Positions 44,441-56,804 of a stretch of 64,000 nt of DNA are shown in pieces (the first letter of the stretch is position 1; each line of letters starts with the position of its first letter). Under the pieces are notes generated by a model. That model was given only the letters and a program-made list of their open reading frames with translations. It searched no databases and was not told the DNA's origin. The stretch comes from Odontocerum albicorne (taxonomy: Eukaryota > Arthropoda > Insecta > Trichoptera > Odontoceridae): NCBI GenBank assembly GCA_949825065.1, contig OX463856.1:12895238-12959237 (forward strand), read 5' to 3'. Position numbers and translations under genes: made by a program.

Positions 44441-45669
44441 TAATCATTCAGTCATTGTATTGTTCGTAGCAAAATTTTTCTTTGTTAAATAAAAGCTTCA
44501 GAATTATTGTTGAGTCTCAATGTTTGACCATTCTTCTTTGTGGCAATTGCAGCTCATGAATGTACATATATCACTCTCACGAATGGTTCTATTTTTTATG
44601 TTAGGTTATTACATCATAACAATAATGGGTTTACTTTTTGTCAACTCAGATAAATATTATTTTAATAAAAAAATATGTTATTCATCAACCTTGTTAGCTT
44701 TTTTTGTTCATGCGGAGTTAAGTCAACAAAGAAAAATAAATTTATCAATTTATCAAAGGTTTTGGTTTAATTTTGTCTCCATATAAGAATATTTAAAAAT
44801 AAAATATTTTAATTCCACTAATAACGTTAATCACCACTACACGTGATTCTACCTCTTATCCGAAGTCTTTCTTTAGGCGCAATGATCCTGGTTTGTGTTT
44901 TACTCATTGCTGGACATCAAACGTTGCCATTTTAATTTTAAAAGGATGCTTTATAACATGTAAACAATAAAAAATCAAAATGTACAAGTTATCACTTTTT
45001 CAAACCCTTCAGTCTTGGAATTTCCACCCTGTATATTATGTTTTTCGTTTTTGCTTATAGATTTGTGTATTTTTTTATGTTTCTAAATGCATTTCTGTAT
45101 ATGGTTTTTTGAGACTTAAATAATACGTAAACTTTTATTTGTTTGAATTTATGATTTCTCTAATATATGGTCTGAATATTTTGGAAAAGTATTATTTGAT
45201 ATACAACGCTCATATTCTAGTATTCTAGTTTCCATGTTTCTTTATGTCAATCCAATATATATATAATTTCACAAGAACATTCTGTTTCATATATTATGCC
45301 ACACTTACGAAGTTTAGCACCCTTTTCTTTGAAGTTAAGAATCTATTTACCTTTACGTATGTAATATGCAAATCTATTTTTTTCTGGGAGTAAACGTGAG
45401 ACAAATCATGGTTGTTCCATCAATGTATAAAAAAATTCTCCAACTATCTCCGCCATTCAGTTTTTCATCCACTTTGCACGGGTTTCTCCTGTTACACAAA
45501 TAGAGAGTGGGTGTAATTTTTGTGGCAAATGTAGTAATTATATATGCCTTAAATTTATTATTAAGTATGCGAATTTCTCCGTATGTAAATTGTTTCTCGC
45601 AATTTATTTCATTGTTAATAATTTCTTGTTATATGAATCCTCGTCGAATAGTTCTCTAATCAATCTCGT
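44441..45669. other. Intron, nothing recognised
   Basis: AT-rich; the 88-codon frame at 44520-44786 is hydrophobic and low-complexity with no family motif. Confidence 0.5.
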
Positions 45670-45805
45670 TATCTTCTTCTTTTCTTCTTCCTGGCACTGT
45701 CCCAACTCATTGCCTAAGTAGGCTGTTGGGGTCGGCTCTTCTAGTTCTCAGGCTGTATATTCTTTGATTCTGGGTGTCGCTTTCATCTAGGCCGTTCGTT
45801 ATCAT
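45670..45805 (-). repeat. LINE 3'-end repeat with GAA tail (family G, copy 2)
   Basis: Matches 23200-23350 over more than 100 bp in the same orientation; (CTT)n on the + strand at 45670-45690. Confidence 0.6.
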
Positions 45806-46059
45806 TGAGTGAAATGCTACCATTTTATGGAAGTGCGGATTTGAAGTATTAGGAATCATAACGACAGTAAATAAATGTTTCCTATAAATTAAAAAAATCG
45901 TGTGTTTATCACTGTCATGTCTAAAATACTTTAGATATGATAATCAAAAACTGATTTATTTATATTATAGATTAAATGCTGTCATTAAGGGTGTTGATAT
46001 ATGTTAAAACCATATACAACTGTTTATTAGTGCCCAAAAAAACCGATGTAGTGTGGGTC

Positions 46060-46720
46060 AATGTCTTCATCATCATCAGCCCATCTCCGTCCAAAGTTGA
46101 ACATAGGCCTCCCCTCTCCTCCTCCATTCCTCTCTTTCCTGGGCACATTGTTTCCAGTTGCTCCCGGCCACTCTTCTAATGCAGTCTCACCACCGTGTCT
46201 GAGGACGGCCCACACTTCTTCTTCCCTGTATTGGGCGCCACTCCAGCACTTTCTGGGTCCATCTATCATCTGTGCATCTGGCAATATGTCCCGCCCAGTT
46301 CCACTTCTGAATGGCGACTCTTTCGGCGAAATCAGCTACTTTGGTCTGATGCCTTATCCATTCATTGGTTCTCCTATCCTTCAGAGAGATATTTAACATT
46401 CTTCTCGCCATAGCCCTCTGCGTCACCATGAGCTTGTGCATAATCTGTTTATTCAGCACCGATGTTTCCAGCCCATATGTTAGCACATGAGTCGAATATG
46501 AATTTTTAAGATGTCTTGCTCATTTTGGAGATTTTAGAATAAAGGACAGCTTTCCAAATGCAGTCCAATCTTGGTCTCGTCTTCTCTCAATTTCAGCATC
46601 TTGATTTTCCTTACCCAGTCTTGTTGTATGCCCCAGATATACATAAGAAGAAACCTTCTCTATTGTCTTTTCCTTGACTGTGACAGGTGTTGTCAGACCT
46701 GTGTTGCTCAGACAACACCT
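46060..46720 (-). pseudogene. RTE-like LINE 3' region
   Basis: Minus strand: VKEKTIEKVSSYVYLGHTTR, DAEIERRRDQDWTAFGKLSF, then in another frame VLTYGLETSVLNKQIMHKLM, RRMLNISLKDRRTNEWIRHQ, KWNWAGHIARCTDDRWTQKV and RRSVGRPQTRW. Ends in GATGATGATGA. Same subfamily as 29015-29720. A 12-bp inverted repeat (46683-46694 and 46711-46722) lies at its upstream edge, where the RT core should be. Confidence 0.78.
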
Positions 46721-48059
46721 GTGGGTCAATGAAGTGAAGTATAAATACGTGCAGCGAGAATCAACGTTAACAGTACTATTACTAGTATTAATATTTATCT
46801 TCAATTTCCTTTATCTATTAAGGTAGGAGTAGGAGTAGAACCGCTGTCACATTACTCCTTTGCATTTTATAGCACTATTTTGGAATAATCTAAGTCCAGC
46901 TAAAGGGAAAGTAAAAATATTTTCATGTACTAATTCCGCGTAATTTGCGAATTTCTTATAAAAACCTAATTTTTTCCAAAAAAAATATATTTCGTTTTGT
47001 AGCACAGTTGAACGAAATAATGTGTTTCCATTTAAAATATAAAACTTTGTTCTTTATAAACTTCGGCAACCACAATATTTTTTTCTCAAAAAGTCATTTT
47101 GAAGAATAGGGTGAGTGTTCAAAGGAGGCTTTTTGATGAAGGCTTTTGAGAAGGCTATAATGCGTTAAGCCTGTTTAAAAATATGGCTTGGATGACAAGC
47201 TAATATGTGAAATGTTCTGTAAACCTATAAATGGTTCGAGATAACAAAAATAATCACCGTTCAGTTCAGTTGTGTTTGAAAGGATTTAATTTTATAGTTA
47301 TGTTTTTTGGAAACGCAAATTTTGCATAGTTTGTCGTATAAAGATAAAAAAATGATGAAAAATATTTTGGATAATTTTTAAAATAATGTTTCTTATCACA
47401 AGATATAACTAACACTATAAAAATGAGGGTTTTTGTAAATTACCATTAAATTAACAGGACTATTAAGCCGAATTATCTCGACAGGGAATTTCATGGTGCT
47501 AAATCTGTTCAGTGGAAACTCTGTCTGTGGTCCCATGCACGGAGGATTATCAGGAAAGCTTAAAAAGTTTAAAACTTTAGTCATCAAGGCGCCATTTGGG
47601 TAGTTTACAGTCACTTATTTAACACCGCCGAAGAAGAAAGTCATTATAATCATTATTTAACCAATAAAATTGGAATATAAAATAGCTGTGATTGATTCTG
47701 ACCTTTTTAACATGTGGGTTTAATTGTTTGGGAATGTTTTGTTTTTTTTTTAAGATATTGATACGTTATCTTTTGTTTTGTAATTGTCACTGTGACACAT
47801 AATGGACACTCGAATGTCATTAATGTGTCATTAAAAATATAAATAACACTACTCCATTTATTTTGAAGAGGTAAATATGAGCATAGTAATAAAACCATCA
47901 TCGCATTGCATATAACAAAATGGTAATATAAGACAGTAGAACGTAATTATTGAAAATTCTTTATTTACACATGTTTTTCAAGTTTTATAATTTTGATATC
48001 TGTACTATGAAAACTTATTTTTGTTCCTGCTGTACCAAACTTTAAAATAAACGGTAGCC
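46721..48059. other. Intron, nothing recognised
   Basis: AT-rich; no motif-bearing frames. Confidence 0.5.
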
Positions 48060-48250
48060 AATCATTGTTACATGCATACCATCACACCACATCGCTGTTA
48101 GAGTAGGCAAAGAGGACAGAGCGCCAGATCATCATATCTCTCATACAATTTCCCTAACTTTCTACGTTACATTCTTTCAGAATAGCATTTTTTTAGTCCG
48201 AGCATATTTTCCTTGATCTTTCTCAATATTAGTCGGTTTAATTTGAAAAA
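48060..48250 (-). repeat. LINE 3' tail (family T)
   Basis: Minus strand: GCGCTCTGTCCTCTTTGCCT ... GTGTGATGGTATGCATG; matches the tails near 4230, 10520 and 27400. Only traces of coding sequence upstream. Confidence 0.55.
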
Positions 48251-48544
48251 AAAAATGACAGAAGAGAGTAAACACTCTCCAGAAAAAGTAGACCATTACT
48301 TTAAACGCGAACTTAATCCTAATTCGTGTAAAATATTTCTTTCTCTATAAATGTAGTTTTATTTTCTAAGAACACTCGAACTTTCAATTTGCTGCTTGTA
48401 TGGTTTAGTCTTATTTAATTTTAAGTTCATGTAACTTTTATTTATAATAATCTTAAATTTGATTCCTTTGAAATGGTTAACACCTTCATACTTACTTATA
48501 ACTAGATAATAAATCTTGTTATAAATTATTTAAATACTTGTTAT

Positions 48545-48635
48545 TTAACACGTACATGTCCACTCGTTCAGGCTACTTGCATTTCATGATATTCACTCGG
48601 ACGTTGGTTCTCTCTGTTAATATTGTAGGCGGTCT
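48545..48635 (+). repeat. Dispersed repeat, shared with 8010-8090
   Basis: CACTCGTTCAGGCTACTTGC ... GTTGGTTCTCTCTG; see 8010. Confidence 0.7.
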
Positions 48636-48639
48636 GAAA

Positions 48640-49334
48640 TTAAGACAAATCACTTTATAATACAAGGCACCGCATTGACATTATAATTTTTTCCCTAGAT
48701 CTATATAAACCATTAAAAAAAATATTTATAAAATATCTAGTCATCGATGCACAACAAAATCAATGATTTGTTTTTCGAATTAAACAATATACCAGTATTT
48801 TGGGGAATATCTTTCATACTAGAGAAAATAACGATCCATTCTTTGTAACATTCAAATTATCATCAGTTATGTAACACTTCGTACATGAGAAAACCAATAA
48901 AATAAGAATGTAAATAGAACGTATCAAAGTATTTTATTAAAACGCTTCCCAGAATTACCGAATTGAATATAAATTACAAAAAAACAGCTCTTTGCCCCTT
49001 GTTGAAAATTTTCAAGGTCCTTTCTTTTAATATTTTTTGGAACTAAGTTAAATGTAGTCGTTATTTTGTGGATATTTGATAAAAATTCTTACTTTCATAT
49101 GTCAACGTTTTGCTACGTATTTCTACGTTTTAGAAAAAAAGGTCAAAAAGGTTATGTTTGTTTTGTTTTTAATGTTGAAATATACAAATAACCTTTTTGA
49201 TATAAAAATACTTATAATACAAAAAAAATCAACATTGACATGTAAACAATGTTACACAATAAAAAAAACGTATGCAAAAGGAACTCGATATAAATAACAA
49301 AGCAAACAAAAACAGATGATTAATTCAATCCGGC
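48640..49334. other. Intron, nothing recognised
   Basis: AT-rich; no features found. Confidence 0.5.
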
Positions 49335-49500
49335 AAAAAAATGTATTTATAAGTAAACGGTACAATGTACCTTATAACACAAATACCAAAAACATGTATT
49401 TATAAGTAAACGGTACAATGTACCTTATAACACAAATACCAAAAACATGTATTTATAAGTAAACGGTACAATGTACCTTATAAGACAAATACTAAAAATA
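49335..49500 (+). repeat. 53-bp tandem repeat, 3 copies
   Basis: Unit ATGTATTTATAAGTAAACGG then TACAATGTACCTTATAACAC and AAATACCAAAAAC; nearly identical copies. Each contains the palindrome GGTACAATGTACC. Confidence 0.93.
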
Positions 49501-49639
49501 TAAAATAACCAATAGTGAGTACTGAACACATCAAGTTAGACAGAATATAAAAATATTTTTTTTTACACAATTACAACAAAAATATTAAGAATGAAATAGC
49601 TATCAAATCGTAAAATCGCATGTTGCCAACACAATACGG

Positions 49640-49765
49640 GGGCGTCCATAGTCAACGACCTCTTACTCCACCCATGATGGCCTTGTGGGTTGTTTCTTAC
49701 CTTGTTGTTTCAGGTTCAATTTCTGGAAGGGATTAAAAAACACAAACCGATAAAGGGTTAATGTG
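49640..49765 (+). mobile_element. Possible degenerate SINE head
   Basis: GATGGCCTTGTGGGTTGTTT ... CAGGTTCAATTTCTGG has weak A- and B-box resemblance, followed by an A-rich segment as in family A. Low confidence. Confidence 0.35.
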
Positions 49766-50024
49766 TGAGTAATTTATTCACTTTCTCCTATAGGTAGTTA
49801 AAAGTATATGAAAATCCATATATTATCCATACTGATTGCATAAAATACGCAATCTTAATATGCAAGAGGTATATTTGTTCCTCTATGGAACAAAACATTT
49901 TGCCGGGCCTTCAAGGAACGTGTAACATGACAAGCTGATTTAGTTTAGGATTATTGAAATATGAGTTGATACTCTTCAACAATAGTTTATTGTATTACAC
50001 TTTCGTTGTAAACAGTTCCATTTA

Positions 50025-50205
50025 GCAGACTTATTGCTGTGTGGCAATCTCTTCCGACCAATCAGAAATATGATAAAGTGGCCTTAAATGAAAACCAAGC
50101 TGGACTTCGTTTTTAAAACTCTGGTTTCCAGCGGGATTTGAACTCGCGGCCTCTGGGCTAGGAGACACGCGTCTTACCAACTAGGCCACGGAAAGTCGTC
50201 ATGAT
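50025..50205 (-). mobile_element. tRNA-derived SINE, family A, best copy
   Basis: Minus strand: GTGGCCTAGTTGGTAAGACG with A-box TGGCCTAGTTGG (50177-50188) and B-box GTTCAAATC (50135-50143), as needed for Pol III. The body CCAGCTTGGTTTTCATTTAA and tail TCGGAAGAGATTGCCACACA follow. The head resembles a tRNA gene but the 3' acceptor part does not fold back, so it is a SINE. Confidence 0.82.
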
Positions 50206-50599
50206 GTTGTCAGGTCAAATATTTTTCTTCTATCTGATAGTTTGTAAGATTCATCACTTTTAATAATATTAAAATTACAGACCAATATGTATTCAGTCGA
50301 CAATGCCTCAGTTCTTTGAAAAGTCAATTCGCTTTATAGTTTTGGAAAGCTTTTAAAAGATTTTTAATGAAGTCAAACTTGTAATTAACACTTCTTTACA
50401 AAGTTTCATGACGGGAGATATATATACAGCTATCGATTTCAACGACAAGGAGAATCAACCTTCTTAAAATATGTGAAAGTTTAATCTGCTACAACCTTTC
50501 GTTAGGCAGAGTAATACATAACTAATTTTTTGTGTTGCTTAATAACACATGAAGAATTTATAATAAGTTACATATAAGCATCATATAAACATAAATTCT

Positions 50600-50670
50600 G
50601 ATGCGAAATGGTCTAAGACTAAAACCAGTCCGGTAGTAATCCGCTAAGGGCATTCGCTTGCTTAGCGTGA
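50600..50670 (+). repeat. Single unit related to the 48-bp array
   Basis: GTCTAAGACTAAAACCAGTC and CGGTAGTAATCCGCTAAGG parallel the 48-bp unit at 38250-38925 (GTCTGCAATTAAAACTTGTC, TGGAAGTGGACCGCTAAG). Suggests the array arose from a dispersed repeat. Confidence 0.5.
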
Positions 50671-52785
50671 ACGTCAACCGTTAGACAAAAAAGGGTACAG
50701 AAATCAAACAATTAACGATGTGTGAATTTTATATATACTCGTATTTAGAAAAATCATTTTAAAATACTCAATTAGATTTTTTTTCAACTTTGTCCATTTA
50801 TATTTCTATTTTTACGAGTTAAAGACATAGCTTATTCGCCTTATCCTTTCCCTTCCTGTGCTAAAAAAATCCGCCCGTTCCGGTGATGTGTATTCAATAC
50901 ACATCAATACATAGGTATGTAAAAAAGAGCGATTTAAAATCGGAAAAATAAGAATATTCATAGCCAATTGCTTAAATTAAGCTGAAGTCAAAGGTGATAA
51001 TAATTTTAATTTAATTGCTGAAAACATGAAAATAACATCGGACGACGTTCACAAAACGGACGGAGCGACCACCTCGAACGAAAGCCGGCTGGCTACTAAA
51101 GAGAGAGAAGCGAGCGAAATGAGATTCTATTTTTTGCGTTCCCATATACCGAAGTAGAGTGTGAGTGAGGCGTGAATAGCGTCGCTTTCTCACCCATGGC
51201 GGTTTTTTAGAATTAATATACTACGTTAACACTGGCACACGTTTGATTGTTTTGGTGAATTTGTTCCCGATTTTCAAAAAATATCTCTGATGTGGTCGAT
51301 TAGTGCTAATTATAATTTATATTATTTTCTCATTCAATGCGTAAATGTATTACGAAAGATTACCTTTATATGAACCCAGTATATATTATATTTATAGAGA
51401 TATTAAAGTTTTTAGAAGCAATGTGTACTAGTTACACATCACAGGACAGGGAGGGTTATTCTCTATTCATTATATGAGGCAGTGAAATGGAAACATTACT
51501 TGCTCTTTCGGACATTAAATAATTATCATCGACGTTTTTCGTAATAACATATATCAAGAACTCCTTAAAAAGGGGCTTATGAAAATATTTGTAAAGAAAT
51601 ATCCTTAATTATTATAAACTATAATTGAAAACATAAATTCTCTTAGTTCACCATTATAGAGAAATATTTAAGTTTAAGTTGTACCAACTGGTTTATTTAG
51701 AGATCAAATTTGATTTTAATATTAGTTTTGGCAACACGTTAATTAATTCACATGACTTTTTCAAACCTTAACTTAGGATAGGCGTTAACAGTTTTTTTAT
51801 GTTTCCAATTCCACGCTTATTAACGTTCAACAAAATAATTTAATTAACTGTCAAGATTATGCGTATCAAAATTACAGTCATACTTATAAATTTATCACAG
51901 TAATAATGTAGATATTGAAGATTTCACTATTTGTACAGCCTATCAAGAACACCTCGAAGATTAAATCACAAGAAATCAATACAACCTTGAATTAAGCCGC
52001 AGATTCCTCTAATCTCCCCGGTAACTCCTGTCAGCTTAGCCTAAAGCCAAGTTTAAACAGTCCAGTGGATTTTCTAGGCAATCCAACAACCTCAATGGGA
52101 AGGAGGAAAAATATAATTAAATTTTTCTACCTTTACGATTTTATTAATTCAAATATTATGAACTGTAAACCGTCTGACTAACATTATAAAACTTAAAATT
52201 AATTAATGTATTTTGGAAAGGGTTCACATCAGATGTCTACACAAAGTACAATATTGAAAGTAGACTATCATCAGACAATATAGTGTATGCTAGGTTATAC
52301 AATGTGTTAATCTAAATTATGTTTTGAAAATAAGCAACATTGACCGATTCATAGTTTAATACTGGTCTCAACTTTAGGATATGCTTGTTAAACTTGGAAG
52401 TAACAAAAAAGTTATGAAAGGAAAATAAATGTGATAGAAGGGAGAATATTGCGTAAAATGTATGGAAAAATAATGTATGACAAAGTAAAGTATAAGAGAA
52501 CAAGATTCAGATGCAGAGAGGGGCATTACGATGGTTTTGATACGCACAAACAATGAACTATGAAGATTTACAAACATTATGTGTATTAGTAGTACATAAG
52601 GTAATTTTTTTAAGAAGATTTTAGAAAAACGTAACACGACCTAATGCCTGAAATTCTAAAAGTGGGAAGAGTGAAAGTCTTGTAATGGAAGAGAATGCGT
52701 GGCTAGGTGTATGAAGGTGGGAGAAGAATGAAGTGAATATCTGTTCTCCCTACTTACCTTAATAAGGTTATGGTAAGGTAGTTTC
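50671..52785. other. Intron, nothing recognised
   Basis: AT-rich except a less AT-rich block at 51035-51205 that may be a fragment of a mobile element I do not recognise. Confidence 0.5.
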
Positions 52786-52789
52786 GGAA

Positions 52790-53800
52790 AAAAATATATG
52801 TCAAAGATGTAACAAACAAAATTGGACACCTAAAACAGAACACCATCAAACATATCTTCCGATCACATAGAGATCATCTCCCAAACAATTTGCCCAATAA
52901 AACACTCCTCACCTGTATCATAACTATTTAAAAAAAATGTAACATACAAGATTGGACACCTAAACCAGTACAATATCAAACGTATATTTTGATAATACAG
53001 GAGTAATCTGCCAAACGATTCGTCCAATAAAGAACTCATCATAATACGTATCAGAAATGTAACATATAAAATTGGACACCAAAATAGTACAATATTAAAC
53101 GTATCTTCCAACCACACAGGGTCCAATAACGAACTCATCATAATATGTATCAGAAATGTAGCAGACAAAATTGGACACCAAAATAGTACAATATCAAACG
53201 TATCTTCCAACCATAGAGGGGTAAGCTGACGAATGTTTTGTTCAACAAAGGACTCTTCACCTGTACCATAACATATGTCAAAAATGTAACAAACAAAATT
53301 GGACACCAAAAAAAATACAATATCAAACGTATCTTCTGACCACACAAGTAAAATATGTCGAATGATTTGTCCAACAAAGAACTGATCATTTATATCATAA
53401 TATTAGTCAAAAATGTAACAGACACACTTTGGACACTTAAAACAATACAATATCAAACGTATCTTCTGATCACACAAGGAAAATATGTCGAATGATTTGT
53501 CCAACAAAGAACTGATCATCTGTATCATAATATTAGTCAAAAATGTAACAGACACACTTTGGACACTTAAAACAATACAATATCAAACGTATCTTCTGAT
53601 CACACAAGGAAAATATGTCGAATGATTTGTCCAACAAAGAACTGATTACCTGTATCATAATATTAGTCAAAAATGTAACAGACAAAATTGGCAACCAAAA
53701 GAGTACAATATCAAACATATCTTCCGACCACACAGGAATAATTTGTCGAATGATTTGTCCAACAAAGGACTCATCACTTGTCTTATAAATAAGAAACCTC
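52790..53800 (+). repeat. Tandem repeat of about 130 bp, about 7.5 copies
   Basis: Unit contains AATGTAACAGACAAAATTGG, ACAATATCAAACGTATCTTC and TGATTTGTCCAACAAAGAAC. Three copies are 130 bp apart (53351, 53481, 53611) and nearly identical; those toward 52800 are shorter and more diverged. Minus-strand open frames of 80-160 codons here are repeat-driven. Confidence 0.93.
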
Positions 53801-54479
53801 ACCGTACAAATCTAAGAGATAAGAATTGTTTGGTGATCTCTTTTATATATAGGGATTTTATAAAATTATTTTAATATCGAAACTATTATGTTATAGATAT
53901 TTAGTATTATGTTGCTGAGAGAGTTACCACACAGGGGGAAACTGGACAGAGTACATTGTCAGATGTATAAATGTTAACTTCATCTTTATATGTTTAAAAA
54001 AAAAAACAATGTTGGTTTCAAAATTATTCTTGCTCCAATCTCTACCCTTGTCAGTATTTTTCTTGAAATTTACCCCTTGTTTTTAACTCTGTTACTTTTA
54101 CTCAAATTGTATCAAATAATTTTTTTTTTCCTTTGATAGTGTGGTATAATACTGTTTTTCCATCATTAGGGTCCTCTGAAGAGCGTTTTCTAACTAACTA
54201 TTGAAGAAAAATAAGGGAGGTTGAGACTGTAATGTCATTTACAAGAGAGCCATCTGGATTTTTAAAAATTGAGATGCAAAATAGTCTGAAAAAAACTAGG
54301 AAGATAATTGTCAGGACTGTATTTGATAAATTGCATAGTTCACATCCCCGATATTAAATTCCCGACATTTCATGCTTCCTGAAACATGTGTCTCGGCTAG
54401 TAACTGGAAACAAAATAATTTAGTATATTTTTAATACTGTCGCTAAGATTAAGTCAATAAAAGAAAAGGTTCTCTTAAG

Positions 54480-54715
54480 TGGTCACCGCCTTGGAGTACA
54501 AGACTATATCCCGAATTGTAAAGAATTCCATGGTCATTGTTTGTTTAGGAAAAAGGGTCTATAATAAATTCAACTTTGTTTTGGTTATACAAATGGAATA
54601 TTGCACTGCCAACTTAGGTGGTCGTCTCGGGTTGTAAAACTACATCCCGGATTGTAATGAATTCCATGGTCATTGTTTGTTTAGGAAAAAGGATCTATAA
54701 TAAATTCTTCTTTGT
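54480..54715 (+). repeat. 136-bp direct duplication
   Basis: Two copies of a block containing GAATTCCATGGTCATTGTTT and AAAGG(G/A)TCTATAATAAATTC, starting about 136 bp apart. Confidence 0.85.
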
Positions 54716-54739
54716 AGTTATTTTCTATTGTAAAGTATG

Positions 54740-55445
54740 GAATTGTAAGGGCAGCGGTAAACGGCTAAGAAACTAGACACGGTCCTTCTTGTGAGAAGAC
54801 AAAAGCAAGGTCATAAAAATCCATTGCTCAAGGAAGCAATAAATACTGTCTAGACGACATACCCTTTGCTGAATTCTAAAGAACACCGATCTCAATTGTC
54901 TTTTAAAAATAAAGTATCATGTCTATGACGGTTACTATGTGAAACTATAATTTTAAGTGAGAATGAATACATGTAGCTTCTCTCTCTCGCGAGGTGACTA
55001 TAAAAGAGCAGAAATTTTACGAGCAGCCCTCTTGTGCCACCAGATACGACACGGTTAGGACGTCTCTCCAGAAACAGTGTTTGTACGGAAGACAGCCAGA
55101 CTAGTTTTCCTCGTATATCGCAGAAGTCCAGGACTCCAATTACAATTATCGGTGAATATTATTCCTTTTATCTTAATGTTGGATTTCGTCCCCACGTTAA
55201 AACCCACCGATCAAATTAATTTCAAATTGTTATTGAAATCTCCCTTGCTAATTACAACACAGTCTTTCTAGCCAATTTTAAACTTTTTTCTTGACATTTG
55301 TCAAGTTTTTTTTCTATATTTTTTTTCTTTTTTTCTTTTTTTTCATAATATAATAAACTGTTTCATTTAAAATTATACTTGTTTAATTGTGTCGCCTTGT
55401 CCTGCTGAAAGTGAGAGAGAGTTATTCAGAGTTAAGGGAACCCAA
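54740..55445 (+). mobile_element. Candidate solo LTR
   Basis: Has LTR-like order: TGTAAGGG start (about 54747), TATAAAAG (about 55000), a downstream promoter-like stretch, a T-rich block, AATAAA (about 55352) and an ACCCAACA end (about 55440). No gag or pol next to it and I could not confirm a target duplication. It could instead be the 5' region of another element. Confidence 0.35.
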
Positions 55446-56265
55446 CAAACCCCTGAGATCTAAAAAGTACTTGCCTCTTTAAGAAGCCGGCGGAGCTGAA
55501 CGGGAGTGTCATACCTCATATGATGGTAATGTGTTATAACTGATTTATGTATTGAAATCTGAAAATCATAATATTGTTTTTTTTTTTAAATAGGAAAGAG
55601 GTGTGACATAATCCATTAGGAATCAAACCTGAAGCACCCGTTTGTTTGTTTGTGAATGTTTATCGTTAGACCACGGCCGACGATAAAAAAATGCTAAATT
55701 TAATACACGGTCATATCCACAGATAATACATTGGAAAGAAAGATGGATTGGCTGGAAGAAATTGTTTAAAAAAAACATATACACCAGGTGTATTTACATA
55801 AATGTGTTTAAATAAAATGAAACAGTGGATACATGCTGTCAACTAAGGACTGGGAAAAGAAGTATGGGAAAATCCCTCGCAGGATGATTAAATGGCATCA
55901 CAAAAGTGTCTGTGCGTAACTCGAAGGAATGTATGCATGATAGAAATGAATGGAGCAGCTCATTTACTTAACCCTTTAACGGGTATAAGCAGAAATCGGT
56001 CGCATATGCGACCACCCTTATGGTTATACTTATAAGGATTCATTTTCTTAATGAAACGTTTTAAAGTAAGACAAATGTCAAATTGGCAAATCTAGTGAAC
56101 GGGCAGAGGTCTTATTTAAGACGGATCATCGTGAAGTTAGCTGCATGTTCAGTAGCAATGATCTAAACATCCGGTCAATTTATTGTCAAAAATGTAAATA
56201 GGTATTATAAGAAAATCACCATTCATTATATCTCATATAAGAGATGAGAAAAAAGAAGAATGAAA
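55446..56265. other. Intron, little recognised
   Basis: A faint LINE C-terminal echo (DRNEW) near 55930-55960; otherwise nothing. Confidence 0.4.
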
Positions 56266-56365
56266 CGAAAAATTCACGGTACAGCATCACTTTCAAACTG
56301 AATTGACGTTGGAATGGCGAGTGGATCCTCGACTACAAGGCCCAGTATCGAGGACGACGCGTGAT
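56265..56365 (+). mobile_element. SINE family B, 3' fragment
   Basis: TTGACGTTGGAATGGCGAGT and GGATCCTCGACTACAAGGCC match the 3' part of family B. Confidence 0.65.
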
Positions 56366-56804
56366 ATAAATTAATAGAGGAGAAGAGAGGAACCTATATC
56401 CAACATTGGAGTCAAGTGAGCTGATGATAATTTAGTCTAAAGTACGGCTACTGAAATAATCAGTTAATTGTTTGACCTGAATGCAGCTGCTAGGATTGTT
56501 TCATAGGATCGCAAATATTGCTGAATACTTCAAATATTTGATAATCTGAATGTGTATTATTAGAGATTACTGTGAATTGTGTTTTACTCGTTTAACATCG
56601 TTTTACAAAGTATAGCCTTATACTATGTTGGGATGATTTTCAATCAATAATAAATACGTTAAAAAAAATATGGGAAAATACCCTCGGGAATGGAATCCCA
56701 AATTCCCGAGCTGGAACATAAGCAAAGGTATTGTATAACACTTCCCTTATATAAGTAAAACGTGTGGGATTTCTTTCCATTTGGTAATATATTCTAATCA
56801 ACCA

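Noticed and set aside
50130..50205. Possible tRNA gene (minus strand)
   Set aside because: A- and B-boxes are good but the acceptor stem does not close and the sequence continues into a shared SINE body with several dispersed copies.
52863..53802. Minus-strand frames of 79-160 codons with repeated CPILSVTFL text
   Set aside because: They follow the 130-bp tandem array and change frame between units.
55800..55975. Another LINE C-terminal fragment
   Set aside because: Only DRNEW and a few scattered residues match; too weak to call.
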